This document shows positions 52,637 through 60,084 of a stretch of DNA of 64,000 bases, piece after piece (position 1 is the first letter of the stretch; every line of letters begins with the position of its first letter). The stretch lies in NCBI GenBank assembly GCA_016720935.1, contig JADKJP010000002.1, forward strand, positions 434,001 to 498,000. The letters are read 5' to 3'. The notes under the pieces were generated by a model. It saw nothing but the letters and a program-made list of their open reading frames with translations. It did no database searches and had not been told where the DNA came from. The DNA is from Bacteroidota bacterium. GTDB taxonomy: Bacteria > Bacteroidota > Bacteroidia > AKYH767-A > 2013-40CM-41-45. Made by a program: the position numbers and the translations under genes.

Positions 52637-53389
52637 ATGAAAACAAATAATCCTATCAGCGCCACAGAAGGCCTGATGAATAAAAAAGAAAGATATAATA
52701 AACTCACCGGATTTCCACTTGCCAATGTGGCTGAAACAAATGACTTGATAGAGCTGGTACTGGAGGTTCCCGGTTACAAGCCGGAAGATATTTCTGTCCA
52801 TTTTATCCAAAGCAGAATTTTCATTTCAGGTAGTCGAAATGAAAATTATTCCTCGCGTTCCCGACTTCACCTGAGTGTGGAAAGAATTGCCAATTTTCAT
52901 TGGGTCTACGATTTGAAAATTCCGATTTCAAAAAAGGATCTCCAGATCGATCTTGAAAATGGATTTTTATTTATTACCGTACGGAAGACAGAGAAGGGAA
53001 TTCAACCACAAACGGAGAATGCTTTGCCCGAAAATTTCATGGAAGATTCTGTGTATTTCCCACGCGCGAATATTGTGGAGACAGAAAATCATATTGAACT
53101 CAGTCTCGAAATTCCGGGATATAAAAATGAAGATGTCTCCATTCATTCGCAGGAAGGAAAATTGGAAATAAGGGGAAAGCGATCCTTGAATTTATACATT
53201 AAGGAAATGAAGTATCGGCGTATCGAAGTTCCATTCAGGAATAAATTTCTTCGTCGTTTTGAACTTCCTGAAAATACAAATCATGGTCAACTGTCCTGGT
53301 CGGTTCAGCAAGGGATACTGTATGTGTTTCTCCCGAAGTTGAGTGAAATTCGGAAGGAAGAAGTTTCCAGGGAGTCTCAGCTTGCCTGA
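52637..53389 (+). CDS. Tandem double-domain Hsp20 (small heat-shock) protein
   Basis: 250 residues, almost twice the usual ~145. Two alpha-crystallin domains follow one another. The first covers about 24-120 (ANVAETNDLIELVLEVPGYK, IRIFISGSRNE-like strand, FLFITVRKTEKG) and the second about 140-245 (ANIVETENHIELSLEIPGYK, KLEIRGKRSL, GILYVFLPKL). Small heat-shock proteins hold unfolding proteins. The duplicated single-chain form is uncommon. Phased TTTAA boxes upstream suggest control by the adjacent two-component system. Confidence 0.9.
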   Translation: MKTNNPISATEGLMNKKERYNKLTGFPLANVAETNDLIELVLEVPGYKPEDISVHFIQSRIFISGSRNENYSSRSRLHLSVERIANFHWVYDLKIPISKKDLQIDLENGFLFITVRKTEKGIQPQTENALPENFMEDSVYFPRANIVETENHIELSLEIPGYKNEDVSIHSQEGKLEIRGKRSLNLYIKEMKYRRIEVPFRNKFLRRFELPENTNHGQLSWSVQQGILYVFLPKLSEIRKEEVSRESQLA

Positions 53390-53419
53390 AAATCTAATTT
53401 CTAACGCAATTACCCTGCA

Positions 53420-53447
53420 CCCTGCCGGTTGTAACCGGCAGGGTTTT
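53420..53447 (+). terminator. Rho-independent terminator
   Basis: CCCTGCCGGTT and AACCGGCAGGG pair over 11 bp with a GT gap, followed by TTTT. It closes the hsp20 gene. Confidence 0.88.
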
Positions 53448-53466
53448 AATACAAAGAAACCTCAAT

Positions 53467-53767
53467 ATGTCATCTTTCGATCCGGTTGTTCTGTTTTTTA
53501 TTCTTGGCGTAATTGTAGGAATATCAAAATCAGATTTAAAAATTCCGGATTCGTTTTACAATATTCTCAGTATTTACCTTTTGCTCTCCATTGGGATCAA
53601 GGGAGGAATAGAATTGTATAAGACCGGCCGCTATGAAAATGGCTGTTCCGGCTGCCAATCCCACTTATTATCTGACAGCCGCTTTGGGAATTACATTCCC
53701 CTTCAATATCATCGTCGGTATTAGTATTTATCATCATCTCACGAATTTATTTTATCAATCAATATAA
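53467..53767 (+). pseudogene. Internally deleted SbtA-type bicarbonate transporter
   Basis: The first ~52 codons (53467-53625) encode FDPVVLFFILGVIVGISKSD and IYLLLSIGIKGGIELYKTG, the N-terminus of the sodium-dependent bicarbonate transporter SbtA. At 53633-53767, in another frame, the sequence MAVPAANPTYYLTAALGITF and PFNIIVGISIYHHL is the SbtA C-terminus. The intervening ~200 or more residues are missing. The remnant lies directly before an exported carbonic anhydrase, its usual functional partner. The residual 85-residue frame is not a plausible protein. Confidence 0.82.
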
Positions 53768-53824
53768 GTTCAGATCATCTACTCAGTCAAACCTTAAAAT
53801 GACACTCTAATAAAATAATAAATT

Positions 53825-54532
53825 ATGAAAACTATAATCCTTAAATCCTCTTTGATTGTATTGTGTGTGCTTTCCTTCATGTCTTTCAGAACAGGGGAAG
53901 AATCTACCTCCAAAACTATTTCGAAAGAAGCTCAGGCCGCGCTCCAGCCGGGTCAGGCGCTTGAGAAATTAAAGGATGGAAATCGCCGGTTTGTCGAAAA
54001 TAGAATGTTGAAACGGGATTATCCCGAATTAGTGAAAAGTTCAGCAAAGGGCCAATACCCTCATTCAGTAATACTCAGTTGTCTTGATTCCAGAACATCT
54101 TCTGAATTGATTTTTGATCAGGGTCTTGGGGATGTGTTTAATGCCCGTATTGCGGGGAATTTCGAAAACACAGATATCCTTGGGAGTATGGAGTTTGCCT
54201 GTAAGGTCGCCGGAGCCAAGCTGATTGTTGTATTAGGACACACGAATTGCGGTGCTGTGAAAGGGGCTTGTGACAATGTTCAAATGGGAAACCTCAGCAA
54301 CGTGATTGATCAGATCAAGCCTTCAGCAGAAATTGTAAAAAATATTCCTGGTGAACGAAACTCTAAGAACCATGAATTTGTTGAGGCTGTATCAAAACAA
54401 AATGTGTTACAAACCATCAGCGACATCCGTCAACGCAGCCCGATTTTGAAAGCCATGGAAGAAAAAGGAGAAATCATGATTGTAGGCGGAATGTATGATC
54501 TCGAAACTGGAGTTGTGAACTTATATAATTAA
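53825..54532 (+). CDS. Exported beta-class carbonic anhydrase
   Basis: 235 residues. An N-terminal signal peptide (IILKSSLIVLCVLSFMSF) sends it to the periplasm. The zinc ligands and catalytic pair are in ILSCLDSRTSSELIFDQGLG (Cys, Asp-Arg) and VVLGHTNCGAVKGACD (His, Cys). It interconverts CO2 and bicarbonate. The pairing with an SbtA-type gene is normally for inorganic carbon supply, but here the transporter is destroyed, so the enzyme must act alone or with another carrier. Confidence 0.93.
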   Translation: MKTIILKSSLIVLCVLSFMSFRTGEESTSKTISKEAQAALQPGQALEKLKDGNRRFVENRMLKRDYPELVKSSAKGQYPHSVILSCLDSRTSSELIFDQGLGDVFNARIAGNFENTDILGSMEFACKVAGAKLIVVLGHTNCGAVKGACDNVQMGNLSNVIDQIKPSAEIVKNIPGERNSKNHEFVEAVSKQNVLQTISDIRQRSPILKAMEEKGEIMIVGGMYDLETGVVNLYN

Positions 54533-54540
54533 TAGAACTC

Positions 54541-54789
54541 ATGAACTGTCCGAATTGCAAACAACAATTGGCCATCTCAGAAAGAATGGGCATCGAAATT
54601 GATTATTGTCCTTCCTGCAGAGGCGTATGGCTGGATCGTGGAGAGCTTGATAAGCTACTGGAGCGATCAACATCTTTTAGTACTGATAGAAAGAGAGATT
54701 CTTTTGATGATGATGCTTATCGATCGGAGGAAAAAAACCCTAAATTTCGCAAACGAAAGAACATTTTAGGAGACTTGTTCGATTTTTAA
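54541..54789 (+). CDS. TFIIB-type zinc-ribbon protein
   Basis: 82 residues. MNCPNCKQQLAISER and IDYCPSCRGVWLDRGELDKL form a zinc ribbon of the zf-TFIIB family (CPxC-CPxCxGxWLDxGEL). The tail is charged and basic (KNPKFRKRKN). Small regulators or folding factors; the exact role is unknown. It starts 9 nt after the carbonic anhydrase stop and ends directly before terC, so the three may form one unit. Confidence 0.85.
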   Translation: MNCPNCKQQLAISERMGIEIDYCPSCRGVWLDRGELDKLLERSTSFSTDRKRDSFDDDAYRSEEKNPKFRKRKNILGDLFDF

Positions 54790-55719
54790 ATGTTGATCAT
54801 GGAAAATCAGGTTTTGCTTTGGGTAGGGTTCAATCTCTTTGTCTTGTTCATGCTTGCATTGGACCTGGGTGTTTTTCATAGAAAGGCACATCAGGTTACG
54901 GTGAAGGAAGCGATTGCCTGGAGTCTCCTTTGGATTACCCTTGCATTAATTTTTAATGCAGGGGTTTATCACTATATGGGACCACAGAAAGGAGTGGAGT
55001 TCTTTACCGGGTATCTGATAGAGAAGGCTCTGAGTATTGATAATATATTTGTATTCGTATTGATCTTTTCTTTTTTTAAGGTTCCTGAAATCCATAAACA
55101 TCGGGTATTGTTTTGGGGTGTATTGGGAGCTTTGCTCATGCGTGCCGTATTTATTTTTGCAGGTGTCGCTTTGATTACAAAATTTCATTGGATCATTTAC
55201 GTATTCGGTGCATTCCTGATTGGTACGGGATTGAAAATGGCTTTTACAGACAAAGATAAAAAGCCTGATCTGGACAAGAACCCTGTTGTGAGGTTGTTCA
55301 GGAAGTTTATTCCCGTCACTGAAAATTATGAAGGTGACAGGTTTTTTGTAAAAAGAAATGCGCGATGGGTTGCAACACCGTTGATGATCGTACTGATTCT
55401 TATTGAGACAACCGACTTGATTTTTGCTGTTGACAGCATTCCTGCAATTCTTGCCATTACGGATGATACTTTTATTGTATATACATCGAATGTTTTTGCG
55501 ATCCTTGGTCTTCGTTCATTGTATTTCGCTTTGGCAGGCATCATCCATTTGTTCCGATACCTGCATTTCGGACTGGCGGCAATTTTGGTTTTTGTCGGTA
55601 TTAAAATGATGCTGGTGGATCTTTATAAAATACCGATTTCCTATTCGCTGATCATTATCTCTCTCATTCTGATAACGAGTATTCTGTTTTCGGTTTTGAA
55701 AAAAAAGACAAGTGATTAA
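54790..55719 (+). CDS. TerC-family membrane protein
   Basis: 309 residues, about eight hydrophobic segments. LVLFMLALDLGVFHRKAH-like N-terminus, GYLIEKALSIDNIFVFVLIF and TTDLIFAVDSIPAILAITDD carry the conserved membrane Asp residues of TerC/Alx. The family is linked to tellurite resistance and manganese or calcium export. The start may be the second Met (54799). The preceding stop is adjacent to this start. Confidence 0.92.
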   Translation: MLIMENQVLLWVGFNLFVLFMLALDLGVFHRKAHQVTVKEAIAWSLLWITLALIFNAGVYHYMGPQKGVEFFTGYLIEKALSIDNIFVFVLIFSFFKVPEIHKHRVLFWGVLGALLMRAVFIFAGVALITKFHWIIYVFGAFLIGTGLKMAFTDKDKKPDLDKNPVVRLFRKFIPVTENYEGDRFFVKRNARWVATPLMIVLILIETTDLIFAVDSIPAILAITDDTFIVYTSNVFAILGLRSLYFALAGIIHLFRYLHFGLAAILVFVGIKMMLVDLYKIPISYSLIIISLILITSILFSVLKKKTSD

Positions 55720-55819
55720 ATCTTCGTGGCTCAAAACGATTTATTGACCGAAAACATATGAGTCAAGAAGGAGCGTTCCTTCCCTATGTGATAATCGAAA
55801 AAAACATCAAGGGCACTAA

Positions 55820-56932
55820 TTAGTGTATTAGCGAAAGGGCTGCAGATTGAGAATGCCCGTTTTCTCCGGTAACCCGTATATAGTACAAACCCGGTGAAAG
55901 AGGTTGTTTAGCTTCCAGGAAAGACCACTCAAATGTATGGAGACCCGCGATCTCATTGCTACTGTATGGATTAGAAACACAGATACCCTGGCTGTTGAGA
56001 ACTTCAATTTTTAAACGACCATTTTCCGGAGCATTTATGGCAATTCGAATCTTGTCCTGCAATTTTGCAGGATTTGGGAATACTTTGAGTTCGATTTGTC
56101 TTGTTTGTAATCTCGGAAGACCAGTAGTATTCAACCAATCCATTAAACGAACTGTTTCTGCATTGATAACTTGTTTTTGATTTAATGATGTATCTCCATC
56201 ATAAGCGAGGTAGGCGACAAGATTTAGATTGGCAATATTCCACGATGAATCAGGGATGAAACTCAGGTTTTGTGTATAGGTTGCGCCAGGTGTTACTTGC
56301 GGAGGAAGCGGTCCGACCATTCCCCAGGAACCTGCTAATCCGCGTCTGACAGTTTTATTATGGAACCAGTTTACCAAAGGGTTGGCTCCGTTCTGGATCG
56401 TGGTCAGATAGTTTGTTTGTTCCAAAGAGCCTGTAGCCGGGATACTATCTTCAGTGATATATACATTCATTTTTATCGGTACACCCAAAATCGGCGCGCT
56501 GTCGAAATTCATATCCACACTGAAATGATATTGTTGTCCGTCAAAATAAGGATCACGTAATGAAATACTTGCTATAGCCGCGACATTCATCCGGTCATTG
56601 TAGTGCGAATTAAAAGTAAGATGGGAAACATGAATGTGGGCATTGCCGGGATATTTGTAACGATCCACCGCGCCGGCAGGATAACTTACAACTCCAAACA
56701 TATCGCGGACAGCGGGCCATTCCGTGATTTCAAGATCATCCCATTCGTGCCATGATAGTGCAATTGTGTTTAAGGGATGAAGCGCCTCCAGGTTTTCGAT
56801 TCTTACGGCTGCATCCGGACAGCCGCCACACCAGGCGCCGGTAAATTCTTCTACCAATACTTTTCTAACGGTTTGAGCCCGGGATTGTAAGCTGATTGAA
56901 AGCAAGCACAGAAGAAGAAGTCTGTAGATCAT
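55820..56932 (-). CDS. T9SS-secreted Omp28-like thioredoxin-fold protein
   Basis: 370 residues. Signal peptide MIYRLLLLCLLSISLQSRAQ. A thioredoxin-like CxxC follows: VLVEEFTGAWCGGCPDAAV, as in Omp28-related outer-membrane proteins. The C-terminal ~85 residues (LKVFPNPAKLQDKIRIAI, LSPGLYYIRVTG) are a T9SS type A domain. Likely a surface thiol-disulfide protein. A perfect -7 box (TATCTTTG, 56953-56960, minus strand) lies about 20 nt before the start. Confidence 0.88.
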   Translation of the reverse strand: MIYRLLLLCLLSISLQSRAQTVRKVLVEEFTGAWCGGCPDAAVRIENLEALHPLNTIALSWHEWDDLEITEWPAVRDMFGVVSYPAGAVDRYKYPGNAHIHVSHLTFNSHYNDRMNVAAIASISLRDPYFDGQQYHFSVDMNFDSAPILGVPIKMNVYITEDSIPATGSLEQTNYLTTIQNGANPLVNWFHNKTVRRGLAGSWGMVGPLPPQVTPGATYTQNLSFIPDSSWNIANLNLVAYLAYDGDTSLNQKQVINAETVRLMDWLNTTGLPRLQTRQIELKVFPNPAKLQDKIRIAINAPENGRLKIEVLNSQGICVSNPYSSNEIAGLHTFEWSFLEAKQPLSPGLYYIRVTGENGHSQSAALSLIH

Positions 56933-56952
56933 ACGAATGGAACTATGTATTT

Positions 56953-56960
56953 CAAAGATA
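56953..56960 (-). promoter_or_regulatory. -7 promoter box of the Omp28-like gene
   Basis: TATCTTTG on the minus strand, an exact match to TAnnTTTG, 20 nt before the start codon. Confidence 0.5.
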
Positions 56961-57114
56961 TATATTTCCCCTCATCATGCATAGTAAAATCAGATAAGTA
57001 CAATAAAAAATGTGTGAATGATGTAACTCTTAGACTGAATTGTGTAATGTGATAACGCATGGTAAATCGGAACTTTGATCAATAAAGAAGTAGTTCATCA
57101 TTAATAATTCAGCC

Positions 57115-57354
57115 ATGAAAACCAACCAAAAAAACGTGAAAAGCAGTACCATTCCGGCTGTAAAAAACAAAAATGAGGAAACAATTAAATCAGTTGTTCC
57201 CGGGAAAACAATCGTTCCATCCGTGAAACCTCTTGTCGCTGAAAAGGAAAAGGCTCCAAAAGAAGACATTCAAAAAGAGCTTCAGGAAAGGGAACATCTG
57301 CGCGAAACCAAAACTCCGGAAGCAAAAACGCCTCAAACTAAATCAAGAAAATGA
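57115..57354 (+). CDS. Small lysine-rich protein, unrecognised
   Basis: 79 residues, about a quarter lysine, rich in Pro, Thr and Glu, probably disordered (AVKNKNEETIKSVVPGKTIV; KAPKEDIQKELQEREHLRE). No signal peptide or membrane segment. No family was recognised. It is followed by two other small genes on the same strand. Low complexity makes chance possible, though the position in a small-gene series supports it. Confidence 0.45.
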   Translation: MKTNQKNVKSSTIPAVKNKNEETIKSVVPGKTIVPSVKPLVAEKEKAPKEDIQKELQEREHLRETKTPEAKTPQTKSRK

Positions 57355-57386
57355 AAATTTAGTATTTGTTTATAAAGTATACTCAG

Positions 57387-57551
57387 ATGGGAAACATGCT
57401 CCTCGCAATCGGAATTATTCAAGTTGGAATTGCCACCATTGGATTTATTGCATTCAACCCATTTGATGTAATTCAAATACTGATTGTGCTTATTTCTATC
57501 GTGCTATTATACAAGCTTTCAAGAAAAAAGGAGATTGAAAGTGAAAAATAA
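57387..57551 (+). CDS. Small two-helix membrane protein, unrecognised
   Basis: 54 residues from the ATG at 57387 (TTG at 57366 is open). Two hydrophobic stretches (MLLAIGIIQVGIATIGFIAF and IQILIVLISIVLLY) with a charged C-terminus (KLSRKKEIESEK). No family was recognised. It lies 20 nt before the YtxH gene. Confidence 0.5.
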   Translation: MGNMLLAIGIIQVGIATIGFIAFNPFDVIQILIVLISIVLLYKLSRKKEIESEK

Positions 57552-57571
57552 AACCTATAACAAAATCTATT

Positions 57572-57862
57572 ATGAAAACGGGCAAAGTATTTTTAGGAGT
57601 GTTGGCAGGACTTGCCACTGGTGCAATGTTAGGAATTCTTTTCGCTCCTGATAAAGGTACGCGAACAAGGAGAAGAATTGTACACAAGGGAGAAGATGTG
57701 TTGGATTCAATGGAGGAAAGATTTGATGATTTCCTTGAAAAAGTAAGCGAAAAGGTTGACCAGACTATTCGTACAACAGATCACCTGGTTGCAAAGGCAA
57801 ATGGGAAATACGAAGATGTCAGGGACACCATTAAAAAGGAAGTGAAAAATAACATTGGTTGA
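57572..57862 (+). CDS. YtxH-domain protein
   Basis: 96 residues. VFLGVLAGLATGAMLGILFA is the glycine-rich membrane helix of YtxH proteins, followed by PDKGTRTRRRI and a charged, coiled-coil-like tail. Members are general-stress genes in Bacillus and are common in Bacteroidota; the exact function is unknown. Confidence 0.85.
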   Translation: MKTGKVFLGVLAGLATGAMLGILFAPDKGTRTRRRIVHKGEDVLDSMEERFDDFLEKVSEKVDQTIRTTDHLVAKANGKYEDVRDTIKKEVKNNIG

Positions 57863-57969
57863 TTACTGGTTTTTTAGAATGAACCAGTGATGCACGCCAA
57901 TTTTATCAATTCCAATTGATAGCATTTGCATTTTAAGATGTTGTTTTGGCGTTTTCGTTTTATGAAATG

Positions 57970-57976
57970 TACTTTG
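57970..57976 (+). promoter_or_regulatory. -7-like box of the SDR gene
   Basis: TACTTTG (preceded by TG), the same form as the acpP box, 17 nt before the preferred start at 57994. It argues against the longer frame that opens at 57946. Confidence 0.4.
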
Positions 57977-57993
57977 TAAAAACAACTGAGATT

Positions 57994-58755
57994 ATGAAAA
58001 GGCTTGACAACAAAACTGTATTTATTACAGGTGGATTATCCGGTATCGGAAAAGCATGTGCAATTCTTGCCGCCAGCGAAGGCGCGAATCTTGCAATTGC
58101 AGATATGAAATCATCCGGTGGTGATTTATCAATGGAGGAAATTCGTAAAGTTAATCCCAAAGCGATTTTTATCGAATGTGATGTTTCTGTCTTCGCACAA
58201 GTGGGAACAGCTATTGAAAAAACGGTAGCTACGTTTGGAGGCCTTGATGTCGCGCTTAACAATGCCGGTATTGGCGGTGAGCCGAATAAAATCGGAGAGA
58301 TGAGCGAAGCATCCTGGTTGAAAGTGATTGGCGTAAATCTCAATGGTGTTTTTAATTCCATGAGACATGAGCTTGCACAAATGTCAAAACAAAAATCAGG
58401 CTCAATTATCAATATGTCATCTATTCTTGGGCAGGTAGGCTTTGCGAGTTCCGCTCATTATGTTGCCGCGAAACACGGAGTCATCGGACTAACACAAACC
58501 GCTGCAATTGAATACGGGCAATCCGGTATTCGTATTAACGCCATCTGTCCTGGTTTCATCGACACTCCACTTCTGGTGAAGGGTGGCATAAGTGATCATG
58601 CTGAAGTGAAACAAATGATCATTGACCTTCATCCGATGAAACGTTTTGGAAAATCAGAAGAGATCGCTAACGGATTTTTATTTCTTGCCTCCGATGAAAG
58701 TTCATTCATGACCGGATCAGCAATGGAAATCGATGGAGGTTATCTGGCTCAGTAA
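57994..58755 (+). CDS. Short-chain dehydrogenase/reductase
   Basis: 253 residues. NAD(P)-binding TGGLSGIGKACAILAASEG, NNAGIGG, catalytic Ser in INMSSILGQVGF, Tyr-x3-Lys in YVAAKHG, and NAICPGFIDTPLL. ADMKSSGG after the second strand suggests NAD preference. Classical SDR; the substrate is unknown. The start at 57994 is chosen because a promoter box falls inside the longer frame. Confidence 0.92.
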   Translation: MKRLDNKTVFITGGLSGIGKACAILAASEGANLAIADMKSSGGDLSMEEIRKVNPKAIFIECDVSVFAQVGTAIEKTVATFGGLDVALNNAGIGGEPNKIGEMSEASWLKVIGVNLNGVFNSMRHELAQMSKQKSGSIINMSSILGQVGFASSAHYVAAKHGVIGLTQTAAIEYGQSGIRINAICPGFIDTPLLVKGGISDHAEVKQMIIDLHPMKRFGKSEEIANGFLFLASDESSFMTGSAMEIDGGYLAQ

Positions 58756-59040
58756 AACTGTAAGCGCTGTAAAATCGCAGATACCGTGAAATACAAGCAG
58801 CAAGGGACATGTGTCGGAAAATTTGATACAATTGTTTATAATCCTTCAATTCTTTGCATGAATGTTTGAGAGAACTAAATGCAAAATGTGTGAATCATGT
58901 AAATTTTGCTCCCGGAAGTGTAAGGTTTTGTATCCAAAGTATCATGACCTTTAACTGATTCTGCATATCCGGAGTTTTGATCCGGGGGGATATGGCTGAA
59001 ATTTTCAGCTGCACATTTTTGGAACTGAATTTGGAAAATC

Positions 59041-60084
59041 ATGATAGAAGTTAAGAAGGAAGGCGTTCTGCTTAAGAAGACAAAATTTGGTTTTGAAAAT
59101 GAAGGCGTACTGAATCCTGCAGTAATCCAGGAGAAAGAATTGATTCATTTGTTTTACAGAGCAGTAAGAAAAGGTAATTATTCCAGTATCGGATATTGCC
59201 AACTGGATAGTCCAATGAACATAAAAGAGAGGTATGATATGCCTGTTCTTTTCCCTCAAAATGATTATGAGTCTCAGGGATTGGAAGATCCAAGGATTGT
59301 CAAGATTGATGATTTGTTTTACTTAACCTATACCGCTTATGATGGTGTCAATGCATTGGGAGCACTGGCAACATCAAAGGACCTGATTAATTTTGAAAAG
59401 AAAGGAATCATCGTTCCAAGATTGACCTATTCTGAATTCAGTCATCTTGCGGAGGCAAAAGGAAGTATCAACGAAAAATATCTTCGTTTCAATGAACATC
59501 TGCGAGTTCATGGAAAGGAGGGCGTTATTACATATTTATGGGACAAAAATGTGATATTTTTTCCACGAAGGATCAATGGTAAATTGTATTTTCTGCATCG
59601 AATTCGTCCTGATATTCAAATTACCTGCGTGCATGATTTAAATGAGCTGACACCTGAATTCTGGCAAAATTATTTTCTTCGGATGAATGAGTTCATTTTA
59701 CTTTCTCCAAAATACAAACATGAAGTGAGCTATATAGGAGGAGGTTGTCCGCCTATTGAAACAAATGAAGGATGGTTGCTGATATATCATGGTGTTCATG
59801 ACACAGTTAGTGGTTATGTTTATTCAGCATGTGCCGCATTGCTGGATTTAAATAATCCACAAAAGGAAATCGCACGACTTCCATATGCGTTGTTTAAGCC
59901 GGAATACGACTGGGAATTAAAAGGAGAAGTGAACAATGTATGTTTTCCAACCGGTGCAATTGTAAACCAGGATACGCTTTATATTTATTACGGTGCAGCT
60001 GACGAGCAAATCGCATGCGCCTCTGTGAGTGTGTCAGGACTGATAAAGGAACTTTTACTTAATAAGAAAAAAAATGATGCTTGA
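59041..60084 (+). CDS. GH130-family glycoside phosphorylase-like protein
   Basis: 347 residues, five-bladed propeller type. EGVLNPAVIQEKELIHLFYR, the catalytic-region motif GLEDPRIVKIDDLFYLTYTA near residue 80, IGGGCPPIETNEGWLLIYHG and VCFPTGAIVNQDTLYIYYGA are GH130 (former DUF377) landmarks. These enzymes make or break beta-mannosides by phosphorolysis. The end overlaps the next gene by 11 nt, so it works with the glycosyltransferase encoded there. Confidence 0.88.
   Translation: MIEVKKEGVLLKKTKFGFENEGVLNPAVIQEKELIHLFYRAVRKGNYSSIGYCQLDSPMNIKERYDMPVLFPQNDYESQGLEDPRIVKIDDLFYLTYTAYDGVNALGALATSKDLINFEKKGIIVPRLTYSEFSHLAEAKGSINEKYLRFNEHLRVHGKEGVITYLWDKNVIFFPRRINGKLYFLHRIRPDIQITCVHDLNELTPEFWQNYFLRMNEFILLSPKYKHEVSYIGGGCPPIETNEGWLLIYHGVHDTVSGYVYSACAALLDLNNPQKEIARLPYALFKPEYDWELKGEVNNVCFPTGAIVNQDTLYIYYGAADEQIACASVSVSGLIKELLLNKKKNDA

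Noticed and set aside
53467..53724. 85-residue membrane protein as a functional gene
   Set aside because: Its first part is an SbtA N-terminus and its tail is an out-of-frame reading of the SbtA C-terminus; better explained as a deletion pseudogene.
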